Translations under genes and position numbers: made by a program
In this document: piece after piece, positions 22,226 to 34,900 of the stretch
Layout: every line of letters starts with the position of its first letter
Position numbering within the stretch: the stretch's first letter is position 1
Notes under the pieces: generated by a model
What the model saw: the letters and a program-made list of their open reading frames with translations, nothing else
Database searches by the model: none
What the model was told of the DNA's origin: nothing
Source of the DNA: Camarhynchus parvulus
Lineage: Eukaryota > Chordata > Aves > Passeriformes > Thraupidae
Reading direction: 5' to 3'
DNA: 64,000 nucleotides
Assembly (NCBI RefSeq): GCF_901933205.1
Contig: NC_044573.1
Coordinates: 52,571,493 to 52,635,492, forward strand

Positions 22226-24889
22226 ATGATCCCTGCCTTTTGTCAGTATTTCTGTAATTAAAGTCTACGCATCTCTATTCAGTGACCAGATTTTTGCTGC
22301 AGTGAGACAAAAAATCTGAGGACAGACTCTCAGCATGGGAATTTCAGCCACCAGATCCTTAGGAGATGCACAACAGTAACCAGCTAATTATAAAAACAGG
22401 GGTTTCTGCAGAAACCAAATCATAGCTGCAGAACACTTTAATTTCTTGTCCAATTGACTAGAAAATTGTTTGGAAATATATAACTGGTTTCTTCATGCCC
22501 CTGCCTGTACACTGTGCTGATGCTGCATGGTGCTTTCAGGAATATCAAAGCTGCCATAAATAGAGGAAATGACCCCAGTGAGTCAGGCAGAGAATAAAGC
22601 TCAGCTCTCCTGAGAGCCAAAGGGCAGCTCAACTGCTGCATTTTTCTCTCTTTCCAAAACCAGTGTTCGGCTCTTTCCCAAGTTCTTTTACATAATCCAG
22701 TTCAGTTACTGAACACATCAGTTTAACCAGTGTGCAAATCAATCTCCTCTATGTTTTGAATTGGATTTTCAAACTCCAAACAGGATTCTGTATCTCAGGT
22801 GCCAACATTTTTTGCAGTGGCACTCAAGACTTTTGGCTATATAAATCAGACAGCTAACTTAGTGAACATAACAAATGACTGCCTTTATTAAGTCCCAGCC
22901 AGCTTATCAACTAGCTTCTTTGCCTCTGAATACCTAAATTGCAAGCTTGGTGCTGAAGTGGATCTCACTGTTAGTGGAGGTGGTCAGGTACCACTGTGCA
23001 GCCCTGCACCAGAGAGGAAGGAGAGCAGCAGACACACAGGCCAGGACTGAAATATCTCACAGCATCACATTAAGAAGTTTGCACACTGGGCTTCTATTTC
23101 TTGATAGAGCCGCTTATTGGCAGCAATGCCACGTGTTTGCAAGGGTTATAAAAATCTCTTAGGGAATATATTTATGCTAACTTGTTGCTTTGGTTTTATT
23201 TTAAAATTTATTTTCTTCCTCGTGCTCTTGCTTACCATCCACACTCCTCCCTGGCCAATACTGTACAAAAATATGAACTCCCATAGGAGAGGCACCACAT
23301 TTCCAATTTTTCATTAAAACCCAGGGGTTATTATGAAATTCCTAACCATAACATCAGAATCACAAGTGCAGATTTACACGTGCCTTGAAGTGGAACACAT
23401 TGGTTCCCTCTTACTGTCTGCTTTTGGCTTACTAAGATTTTTGTAATAAAAAGGAAAAAAGCATTTTATTATATTCAATTATACAACAAGAAGAGATTAA
23501 TATTGTAACCTAAATAGACACAATTCTGCTGAGTATCTCTTGGGTTTTTTAAAGCAAGTAAAATTTACAACACTGAGAATTTTAAGTTATTCAGAGTGGA
23601 TTTTATGGTCTTTATGCTCTACTTTCAGTCTCTCTGAATGATTAATAGAGACAGATCTGATCTGACTTTCTTAAATATAGATTCTTGGCATTGTTCAAAC
23701 CAGGATTAAATAACACTATTATACCTTTCTCTTCTCTTTCTTCCTGGTTCTGAAAAAATTCGAAAGAAAGATTGATGTGATTTCAAAAAACTATTGATTA
23801 TCTTGATTGATATGAACTCAAAAATTATTCTTAGAAGAAAATACAGGATTGTTATCATCAAAGACACAAAATAATACAAAAGACACAATAACCTAATTCT
23901 CTCACAGTTCAAGGATTCCTGTATCTGATGCAGTGATGATCTTGACACCAATTACAATCAAAATGACATGTATGCTCCTGTTTTAGTTTTTTGCATTCTA
24001 ATAAATTTAAATACTTTATATAAAAAGTAATTTCTTTTTTTCACATTGTCACACTGCAGTTTTTCTAAGATGTCCTTCTCTAAGCTTTTCCAGGATGTTG
24101 TGGCACAGTCCAATTCTATTCCAAAGCACACACAGGATTTTGGGGTATTTTTTCATGGGAAAAAGAAGAAAGAATAATTTGTTTGCTAGAGGAAAGAAGG
24201 AATAATTTGCTTGCTGTCGAGATTAGACAAAAACAAGTTAGTGATGGGCTCTGTGTGTAAAATATTGCTTAATTTACACAACACACTATTAGGAAACAGC
24301 TTTGGGTTGGTATTTAGAAGTATCATGAACAGGAAGTTTCCCAAAATACTCATTTTTTGCCTAGCAACCCAGTGCCTATAATTAGACCCTTAGATACATG
24401 CTATAAATTATGTTAAAAGATACAAAGAAGGAAGCTGGGAAAGCCTGGTATGGATTTATTTACATTCATTGATTGCTGTTGAAGTACTGATTGTTATAAC
24501 TAAAAATCCACTTTACCTGTTCACACTGAATCTTAAGTTAGTGATAAAATTAGGTAGCACATCAATTTATATTCATCAGCAGCTGAGAATTAGAGTGGTG
24601 CAGAGATGAAAACACTTCAATTGTATGTTCTCATAGTGTGAAAAACTATTTACATAACTTGAAAGAATGACAATTTGGAATGAAAACATGTACTTCAAAG
24701 CAACACCATTCGTCAAGATACAGCTTACTAAATCAAGAAGGGAATTAAGAGTGTCTTCCAGTTTTATTTCGTTAAGTCCACTACGCGATCTGTCCCAAAG
24801 ACATAAGAAAACCCGCAAAACCAAAATCCTTATGAGCCTGCTACAAAAGACTTGATTTAAAAGAGCCATTGACAACTTTTCCCGATCTT

Positions 24890-25960
24890 CCTTCCCTGCG
24901 CGCGATTCGGGCTCTTGGGATGCTGAACACTCCCAAACGGCGGAGGCCCCTCCTAAGGGGGCGGCAGCTCCGCCCGCGCCCGCGCTGCCGCTGGGTCCCG
25001 CCGGGCTGCGCGGCCGCGGAGGGAAAGAGGAGGGAAGGCGGCTGCGTGTCCCAGCCCAGCTCCCTTTCCTTCCGGGTTGCAGCCACCGCCTCCTCCTGCC
25101 GTGCCCTGGGCCATGGGGGCGGCTGCTGCCGGGGCCGCCCATGACGGGGCTGTGGCCGCAGCGCCGCCGGAGCCTGGGCGCGGGCTGTCCTTGCCCCGGG
25201 GGCCTGGGAGCTCTGCGGCATCCCAGGACAAGCTCTTCTTAATCAAAGGTGCAGACAGCCTTCCTCTCCTTTCCTCTCCTCCTCCTCCTGCACGGGTCAG
25301 GGACGAGCAGCAGCGTGTGCGGCAGGCCGAGACCGTCCCCAGCCGTGCTCCCCTTGCCGCAGCGCCAGGTCTTGTCCCTCTCTCCCGCCCCCGGGGAGTA
25401 AGCCAGGCGTTTGGGATTGGCTTCGCCACGGCTTCTCGACACAGCGAGGAAGCCCCTGCAGCGCCGGCCGCCTTTCCCCTCGCCCTTGGCAGCGGCGGCG
25501 CCGGTCACCCTTCAGCTGCCCTCCCGCGGGGCAGCGGGGCGGGACGGGCGCCCAGCGCAGCCGCCTCCTGCCCGGGAGGGAGCTCAGCCCCGAGGGGTCC
25601 GCGCTCCGCGCTGCCGGGCCCGAGGCGGCTCCTGCGGTCTCCAGGCACCGCTGCGGATTCCCTAAGGGAAGGAGCCGGTGTCCCGGGCTGGATCCGAGCC
25701 GGGAGAACCGTGGCCAGGGCAGAGCCAGAGTCTCCGCAGCTGCAGGACGGCGGGCTGGCGGCGCTGTGCGGCGTACGTTTATATTATATTGTAAATTTTA
25801 TCCCTAACTCCGGGCTGCTCCCGGTGTCTGCTCGGTCTCCCCGCGCCCCCCGGCGGAGCGGAGGCCCGGGCTCAGGCGGCCCCGTCCCAGCGCCGCCGCC
25901 GGGACATCCCGGGCAGACCCCTCCAGAGGATGGACCTACCGCCGCCAATTATCGTGTCTG
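24890..25960 (+). promoter_or_regulatory. TMEM242: CpG island, TMEM242 promoter and first exon
   Basis: About 1.1 kb of CpG-dense sequence surrounds the TMEM242 start codon. Upstream of the ATG there are GC-box-like sequences (GGGGGCGGCAGCTCCGCCCG near 24957) and an ETS-type core CTTCCGG at about 25068-25075. A long open frame across exon 1 into the intron (to 25961), and frames on the opposite strand, are by-products of GC-rich DNA. Confidence 0.8.
25113..25248 (+). CDS. TMEM242: TMEM242 coding exon 1
   Basis: Starts at an ATG in strong context (GGGCCATGG). It encodes an Ala/Pro-rich leader followed by SQDKLFLIK plus one base of a Gly codon, and ends before the donor GTGCAG. The leader is about 16 residues longer than human and is low-complexity. 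Its GC-rich codons reflect the CpG island. Confidence 0.93.
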
Positions 25961-28900
25961 AAATTGGGGAACTGTTGGTTACCTGACCTGGAAATGTAAA
26001 ACTTAGTGGACTGCATAACGTGGCCAAGGTGTGAAGTCTTTGTGCTCCCGGGCAGAGGAGGCGCCTTACAGATTTCACTGACACGAGTACAGGAAACTTC
26101 CTCATTACAGTAATCAGATGAATAACTTTAAAAAGTGAGACCTAACTTAACTGTATTTTGCTTATTTCCTATTCAGACCATTTTAAAATTACCTACCTGG
26201 TTTTAAGAAAGGGGAAACAGGATGGGTATCAGTACCTGCAAAGGAAGAACATGTAACACCCCTGAAATTTTAAAATTTTAATATAAATCAGGTTGGTTTC
26301 TGCAGTGCAGTAAGTCCTAATAACATGCCTTTTTCTTAAAAGTAGGCAGGTGTGGGTACATGTGCCTTTGGTGCAAGAGCTAGAAAGGATCAAGGTACCT
26401 CAAGTGACTTTTGAAACACTGAAAGAACTGAAAAGCAAGGGATGCTTTCTTTCTTGGGATAGCTTTTGCTAGTGTAATTTTCTTTTTTAATGATAATAAT
26501 TCAGTTATTTAATTAAAAAAATTAAATAAAGCATTAAAACATAAAGCTGAAGAACAAGTGTTGCTTATGTAATGGTCTTTAGAGGAACTGGTGGTGGCCA
26601 TTTGAAATCACAAATGATGCAACAAAACCAATTACATTTCCCATTTAGGGAAGGGTGAGGCATCACCACAGAATAAGATGATTTTGGTAGACTGGCTCTG
26701 GAATGAGTGGAATGTCAAAGTACTGCAAAAAAAGCATCTTGGGATTTGAATTTTTGTGTGTGGCTTGAAAATACATACACATGCCATTATTTTCAAAATG
26801 CCCTGTTTCATAGAACTAATTCTTTGTCTTGCTATTTTGTCATACTGAGTTAGCACAAAAAATGTAGACAACTGGGCCTTTCCCTTCAACATGTGCTAAC
26901 AGATCTTATATTTTCAGATTTTATTTTCTAAATAGGTTGGTTGGTTTTTTCCTTCCCCTTAAGTAACACAGTCTTGATTTTTATTTCTTCAACTTTTCTT
27001 GGCAGGTGGAATTTTTCTAGGTACTGTTGCTACAGCAGGAATGATAGCAGGTTTTGGCACTACACTCGCAATGACAAAAAAGAAGAACCCAGACTGGTTC
27101 AGTAAGGTTTGTTCTTAAGCTTTTAAGTTCTTTTAAGTTTTCCAGTAGTGATAATGCAGGAAATAAGAATGCATTGAATGCTTTATGGACATGCTGATAT
27201 ATGTGGAATTTGGCAGATTGATGATAAGAGCACTAGATTTAATTGAATTCAGTACAGGCGTAGGATTAATTTAAAAATCTATTCAGAGTAGGCCCTGCTA
27301 AATACATATCAAGTTAATTCAATGCATATCAAGAGAAAAAAATTGTACTTTATATCAGAACCTTCATTTCTGATCACTCATAGTCTCCCTTTCTGGTCAA
27401 AGAGCACGAGATCCTTCATTTGCTTTCCCACTTTCCTCTTTAGCCATATGCTGTGTCATAACTCATCCATTGCTTTTACAGAAACAATAAGCATGAGCTT
27501 CTTTTTTGAAATAGACAAAATAGACAACTTCATGAGAAGTTATTCCACAAGCTGTGGAAATACATTGCAATAAGGAAATTGTCTCCTTTTTTGCCATCTT
27601 TTTTTTAAACTTCCTTTGTCTTGAGCACTGCATTTTTTCCAGCTTTCATATATTCCTGGGTGTCTGAGCTGTCCTGTTATCAGTGTGAAACTTATAAAGA
27701 ATGACATTGCATTGACATCTGAGAATATATATGCTAGAAATGTCATCAAGTGATATATATCATTTCGATCTTTGCTGAAAACTGCATCTGCTGCTATTTG
27801 TGCAAAGGAATTACAGCAGTTTGCTAGGAAAAAATCTGTGATTTCATGGGCCTCTTGACTTCAGTACTCCAGAGTGTAGAAAGATACTTTTTTGTTAAGG
27901 TACTTGTCAGTGAGCAGTTTTAAAAAGGAAAGACTAGACTTTGAGAATGGCTTAATTGTCTACAGAAGCTCCCCAAGGTACCAATGAGGTTTTGCCTTAG
28001 CATTCTTACTTAAATTCATAGTTACTTACTGCAAGAAACTTTTAATATTATATCATGTATAATAATAACTACAGAAGATTTCACCTTTTTTAGATGTTCA
28101 ATGCCTAAATATGATTTTTATCCATGTTAAGGTGAGGCCATAGTTTGACTGGTACTTTAAACCAACATCAACCAGCACTGGTGTTGAAAGAATTAATTCT
28201 ACCAGCCCTCAGTTTCTGGCATTTTATTTCTGTTCCAGTGAAGACATCAATACATGTGCCATTGGGTTGGTGATATGATCCTGGTTAATTGATGAGGGTT
28301 TTTTGTTAAACTTAAATGCTCAGCTGCAGCAGCCTCCTTTTGAGAAGTGTCCCGTTTTACCAGCATTTATCCAGGTGTTTAATTTCACAATGGATTAGGT
28401 CACACAAAAGAGTGAACACACTGAATACAATCAACCAAAACAGTTGAACACACTTTATTTTAGGCACTGCTTCCTTTTAGACATGCTCTGCACACAAAGG
28501 GGCAGTTACACAATCAAGGCCTGTGTCTGAATAAAAAAGCAGTGATTTTTTCCTTCTCCCACTTCCTGTTTATATGTTCCAGAGGAAAACAAAACAACAG
28601 CAACCAACAAAATGAAAAAAACAGCATATATTTGGAAAACAAATCTGTTAATTCTGCCCTGTTTTTTTCTGGCCTGTTTTTGGAAAGACTCAATATTGTT
28701 TAAAAGCTTGTTTTTTAAATTAAAGAATGTTTTTTAGAAAAAACATAAGGGTAGTGATGAGAAAAGGATTTGAACATAGAATAACAGGTTAGGGAATAAA
28801 ATTCAGTTCTCTTAAAATTTTTTTGTTGGTGTCATCTTTTTCTTCCATGCTACCGTTGTCCTTTTAAATTTTTTAGCATTTCATTAATCAACTTTCTTGA

Positions 28901-31900
28901 TGCTCTGAACACTGTATCTGATAATCATTTAATCAGCTGTCCTGTTTACAGAAACCCTTACCTGTGTACTTAAGTACCCTGAGGAATCAGCCTGTGACTG
29001 AACCCTGTTTGACTGCAGTCAGTAAAACCAGATCAGTTGTTTCCATTTACCACTATTTTTCTGGGACAATCAAGCATTTAAATAGTAGTTGGTTGAGTTT
29101 TTTTGCCAGCAATTTTCACAGATAATGACTCCTATTTAAAGATTCTGTGTAGAGGATATTTTTGTCCATTCATTTCCCATCTTACAAATGGGACCATTTT
29201 TTCTCAGTGTTGTTATATATGATTAGACTGTGGAAGCAGGAAAAATGTCAAAAATAATCAGCATTTCAATACTCAGAGCAGTCTCTACTGAAAGAGTTAT
29301 AATAGTTCATTATCTGTTGTAAGGAGATAATAGAACCTGATATTACAGCATGACTAGAGATCTCTGCTGTTTGTGCGTGTTTGCTTACAGAGCATTGTTT
29401 TTTTTAACACCTTCCACTTTGGGATGTCCAAATTGGAATAAATAAGTGTGAAGATATGTTTTACTTGTGCCCTTTCCAAGTGCATGTTTGTCCTTGGGTA
29501 GCTGTGCCTACAGCTGAATCCCAAGGGGGAGTGTCAATGCTGAGGACTGTCTAAGGATTATTTTAACATTTCAATAAATACAAAGCCAAGAGGAGAAAAA
29601 CTACTGGTGCTATTTGACTGACCATAGTGGTAGACACTAAGTATGTTTAATTGCATCAAAGAAGAAAGAGAAGCATCTAAAAGGAAGTCAAAAATTTAAA
29701 GCTTTTTTTAAGTAAGAATACAAAATATTTCCCCCCATCTTTTTGTGATGAGAAAAGAACAGTTATATGGCATGTTTTGGAGAAAAGTTTTTTTGATCCT
29801 TCCAAAAGTTAATTTTGCTTTTCAGTATTTTAGATTATAAATGAAATAATTTTTTGTGATTTTATGTGTGCAATCTCATTTATGTTACCCCTGAGCTTGG
29901 TTGTTTTTTTCCAAGACACCCAGTTAAGTGGAACTGTTGAGTTGTGTAGGGACCATAAATGCCAATCTTTAACAAGTACCATCTGAAATCTGTGTTTGCA
30001 TGTGAACAACTGAACAGTGATCCTTCAGGGGGGAAAAAGTTGTAGCCCTCTTAAATTAGTCCGTGGGTCACTGCAATACCCTTTCCACAAAAAGCTGCTC
30101 GTGTTCTTGCAGGTTCCACAAGTGCAGATAAAGACCTATAGGCCATGAGTTGCCTCATGAAAAAGTAGCAAAATCAGTGCCATGCAGTGATTATGTTCAG
30201 ATGTTACTGGCATAAAGGCTTGTGACTGGTTTAGATTCAGTTTTGTATTTTGACTGGTGAGATAACTGAGTGTTGGATTCTTGTGCCCGTGGAAAAACTG
30301 ACTCTGGTATTTCTGGGCAATGAAAGTCATCCACAGGTGGCATGGGCAGCTGTGAAATGTGTTCCTGGTAGGAAGGCACTTGATCCAGCCCCTTCCTTGG
30401 CTCTTGAGGTGTACTGGCAGCCATAAGATTTTCTGTGGCCACACTAGTGCAACTGCCAGGTCAGGAAAAAATCTAAATCACCAACTTACTTAGTTTTTAT
30501 TGTTTTTTCCAATTGTTCACTTTGTCATGAACTTTTTATCTTTGGTTCTAGGGGATTACTGCCACAGCTGCACTACCAGAGAGTGGTTCATCACTGGCCT
30601 TACGAGCCCTGGGGTGGGGCTCACTCTATGCATGGTGTGGAGTTGGATTGCTGAGTTTTGCCATCTGGAAGGCTCTGGGCGTGCACAGTGTGAGTACCAA
30701 GTATGATCCCCTCAACTCCATATTTTTCCTTGGGTAATGCATCTTGGGATGGCATCTCTATACTACCTCAGCCTAAGAATTACACCTTCATTCACCACCT
30801 GTAGAATGACTAACCAGAATTTGTGCAAACAGGGAGGGTGTTCTTACATCTGCAAAAAAGGGCATGCTGTGGGAGGAGACAGTTTAGGGGGAGGAACAGT
30901 TTTGTCCTGCTTTTTGTTTATTTTCACAGATGTTTCAGATACCTGACAGAAGAGCCAGTGTTCTAATTTAGAAGCTAAAATAGTAGCTGCTAAATTTGCT
31001 TATCGAACTGAAGGCTATCCCCCTGAATCCTATTTTTAGAGCAATACATTTATTTGTCCAAGTTCTATTTTTTGCATGAGGGCAGAGGATGTAAGAAAAA
31101 CTGAAAGGAAGCCAGCTTGCTTTCTAGAAGCTGCAAGGGACAGACAGAAGATTGAGTATCCTGTGCATTAGAATGGTGGTCTGACATGTCACATCAAGGC
31201 AAAGAAGCTTGGGAAGCATTTGTACATCCCAGGATACCAGCTACAGCAATCTTCAGTAAACTGATTATGTTCTAGTATTTCACAATGTTGAGTGTGAACA
31301 CTAAAGTTCATGTGAGCATTTTTGTTTGCTTGCCCCTAGTAATGAGCCACGACTTAGAGTCCCCTGCAGCTATAAGTTTGGGAGAACTATTTGCATCCTC
31401 TTTAGGACTAGGAACGAATAGACTTCTTTTACTGTATATCTCAATTATTTATATATTCGGCAAAGCATATATAAAGGAAAAATATAGTCCTACTATTTTT
31501 TCCTCAGTATTAAATTGTGAAGGATAGTAAAATTCTGATTGTAGGCAGTGCAGGTGTTTGATTTAGCAAACAAGAAGGATGCTTCATTTGCATGTAGGAG
31601 TACCTCTGCTCCAGCACTTTCTCAAATCCTTTGCCAGCTCAGTCCCTGTGACTCTGTAGGTGGGATCTTGGTGAATAAAGGACTTGACTTTCACTTGCAG
31701 GGTTTGAAGGGGAGTTCCAAGTAGGACTGAATTGTTAGGTGTTTAATGGCTTGAGTCATCTGAGAGAGTAAAGTACGAGAAGCCTCAGTGGAAAATGGGA
31801 TGTGATGGTTTGGCAGAAGCCACACCAAAAGGAGTAACAGAGCCAGCAGATCTTGATGTGGGACTGGCATAGCCAGGGAGGCCGTGGGGCAGTTCCCGTC

Positions 31901-34900
31901 CTGGCCGGCCCGCAGCACACCGGGGCAGGCCTGGCTGGGCCGGAGAAGGAACAGAGCTGGTCACTGAGCTTGGAGCAGTGCAGTGCAGGGTGTGCTCGGT
32001 GCTTTTTGTGCTTTGAACGCTGCCCACGGCAGCCGCGCCCCGCCGCGAAGGCCGTGGGATGTGCAGTCGGTGTCCCTGGGCCGCCCTGATCCTTGTGCCA
32101 CGGCCGGGAATGCCTGGTGAGGGGCCCGGCCCGGCAGAGCCTCTCCCACACACCGGGAGGGCAGAACTGAGCCAGGCGGGCGCTGCTGCCGCCCAGTCCC
32201 GGTTGGGTTCTGGGGTTTGCGTTCCTGCCCTCTGGGGTTTGCCTTCCTGCCCCCGGGGGTTTGCGTTCCTGCTCTCTGCGGTTTGTGTTCCTGCCCCGTT
32301 CCCGGCGGCTCCCCCGGGGCCGGGCGCGGTTGGGGGGCCGCCGCTGCTCCGCAGCGACACCCAGTGGCGCCGGCCGGAAATGCAGCGGCTGCGCCGAGGG
32401 CCCGGCTCATCCCTGATCCCGGGATTGCGGCTGTGTCCCGCAGCCAGCCGGGCTTTAGGCAAGCCGTGCCGCACTGTCCGGCCGTGCTGCCCCCAGCAGA
32501 GCGGCCTGACTGGCCATCGCTGCCAAAATGCCTCTCATGGTGGGATACATGTTTCCTGTGAGCGTGAATTATTGATGAGACAGTGAGTCATTGACGGAAT
32601 ATGTATTATCCTGAGCTTTGTGGCTGTTTAAATTATCTTCTCATCACTTCCAAAGACAGAGATGAAACGACAAAGCAAAGTGGAGTGATATTTCCTTGAT
32701 AAGTTGTAATTAATCTATGTTAGCGGCATGATTGCTCAGCAGTTTGTGTTGTGGAAGGAAACTGAAACCACAGTTCAGGATGCCTCATCCTCACACCTTC
32801 TGAGACAGCCTGTGTTTGCCCTAGAAGCTGTTTGTTGTTCCTTCCAGGCACTGAGGTGATGCACCAGATTTGGTGATTCTAGATTTTTATTTAATCTTTG
32901 TGGTTCATTAGTTCTTAAAACAGTGCTGTGACAATGCCTGCTTCCAGCTCTTAAATGGCTTTATTGTTAAAGGTGGTTCCCTATAGCTTTACAGTCCGCT
33001 GCTTTTATGTCAGCATCAAAACCCAGGGGTGAGAGTGGCTGATCTTTATGTCTCAGGTTAGGTTGCTAACGTTCTCTGATTGCAGTGACCACTGTTGTAA
33101 TGTGGTGACAGGCTGATAAATAGTAAATGCTACTAAATTCCACTCAACTCTTATTCTGAAATGAAGAAATGATGGTTCAATGAGGACTTAGTTTGATAAT
33201 GATTTAAGTTATATTTTTCAGTAGCATAAAAGAAATCTTTCTTAGATTTCTTAGAACCTAGGAGATGGTGCTTATATACTTTTATATTGTAATTCTTCCA
33301 GAAAATAGTCAGGTGTCAGTGATAATCAGACTTTTTAAACTTGCTTCCTGCAATCGCTCGGGAAAATATTTAAATTTGTACCACCTTTGATTACCTCTGA
33401 GCACAGAAACTCTTTCTGTATTAGTGAGTATTATTGACCAGCAGCGCTAGGGCAGTGAAACATCAGCAGGCTGAGGACCTGATATCTACAACTATTCCGG
33501 GAATTTTCAAACTTCGGACTGGCACTGGCCTTGCCCCATGGCTTGAATGCCTGTTGGCATTTGGACTGTGTTATGTGCACTGCTAGAATGCTTCTTCAGA
33601 TTTGTGTCACCCTGAGGAACTGCTGGTCATGCATTTTGAGACTGTGCAGTAGTTACAGAGACTCATGTCCAGGGAGCATGGACAACTGGGAGATTGGCTT
33701 CCAAAGAGCACTCCTGATTTGAATCTGGGACTCATCCCTGCAGCCTTCCTCTCTGAGGCACCTTACCATGTGGAAAGACACGTGCCACGTTAAACACAAG
33801 CTAGAAATAAGTCTGGCTTGAAATAAAATGGCACCGTTATTTTCAACAAGTTTATTTGCTATTTAATAACTTCTACATTGTAGTATTATCTTCCATGGCA
33901 TTACCTTGCTGGTTTTGAGCTTGCAATGTCCAAACCATATGGGTGACCGCTCCTGGTACAGTGGGATGGCTGTTTGCTGATGCAAAACACAGAAGTATTG
34001 AAAGAAATTTTGTAGAAAAGGTTGGGTTTGGCCAATTTATCATTTCCGGTTTATTTTAAAATTGCATAGTAGTTGAAACATCTTATTTCAACATTCTGCA
34101 TATAAGCTGTTAAATGAAATTTAAAATTTTCAGTTAAAGAATACATGACATTTTACTCAGTAAAAATTTTTAAAAGTAAAATATTCAAAATATCTTAAAC
34201 CCGCTGTTGTTACAGTTGAACTAAACAAGTATTTTCATTGAAGTTTCCAAAAATTAAACTTTTTAAATTTTGTTTACCTATTCTGCTAGTGTTATGATCC
34301 ACCACATCTTTTTATTACTAGGAAAAATTTTAGTGTCATAGAATCACAGAATAACTAGGGTTGGAAGGGGCCACTGGGGATCCTGTAGTCCAATCCCTCT
34401 GCCAAGGCAGGGTCACCTACAGCAGGTGACAATTTTCTAGACCTTTTCTAGAACTTCTTAGAAGTTAACTTTGGAGTTGTAAACCTTTCTTTTAAATTAA
34501 ACTCACAGCTATAGAGTACTTGGGGGATACTAAAACATACCTACTAATGTCTGATGTTCTTGTTTCTTTATTTTTTTTAAGCAATCAGCAATTATGAACC
34601 TTCTTTTAAAAGCAGAACAATGCCCTCAGCCTTTGTAGATTGAAGTGTACAACAATTACTAAACAAGATAAATCATGCTTTGAAAGCCCTCTTGTTCTTT
34701 ATGTCCTCAGTAAATTAGGTTTCATTTCCTCAAAAATAAAAGCATTCTCTGTCCCATAGGAAAAGGGCTGGGATGATTCATATGTAGGTTTGTGAGATTC
34801 TGATTGTTGCTGTTCTGTGGAAAGCTGGAAAAATAGTTAGAAGAATTGCTTAGCAATTTGTGACTAATATAAAATATTAGTTTATCACTTTTATGGTGTC

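Larger units (their letters stand above)
14578..24889. other. Gene-free divergent intergenic spacer (right part)
   Basis: Unique, largely AT-rich sequence upstream of the TMEM242 island. It contains homopolymer tracts (A22 at 15985-16006, T19 at 21220-21238) and a 17-bp tandem duplication at 22192-22225. A slightly GC-richer stretch around 20450-20720 has open frames on both strands, the longest 183 codons on the minus strand (20205-20756), with no recognisable family. I see no supported gene. Confidence 0.6.

Noticed and set aside
25077..25961. 294-codon open frame through TMEM242 exon 1 and into the intron
   Set aside because: Only 25113-25248 matches TMEM242. A clear donor at 25249 and the frame-keeping exon 2 show the rest is intron.
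31785..32474. 229-codon minus-strand frame in intron 3
   Set aside because: Lies within the GC-rich patch and crosses the 22-bp minisatellite, whose period would shift frame. No family match.
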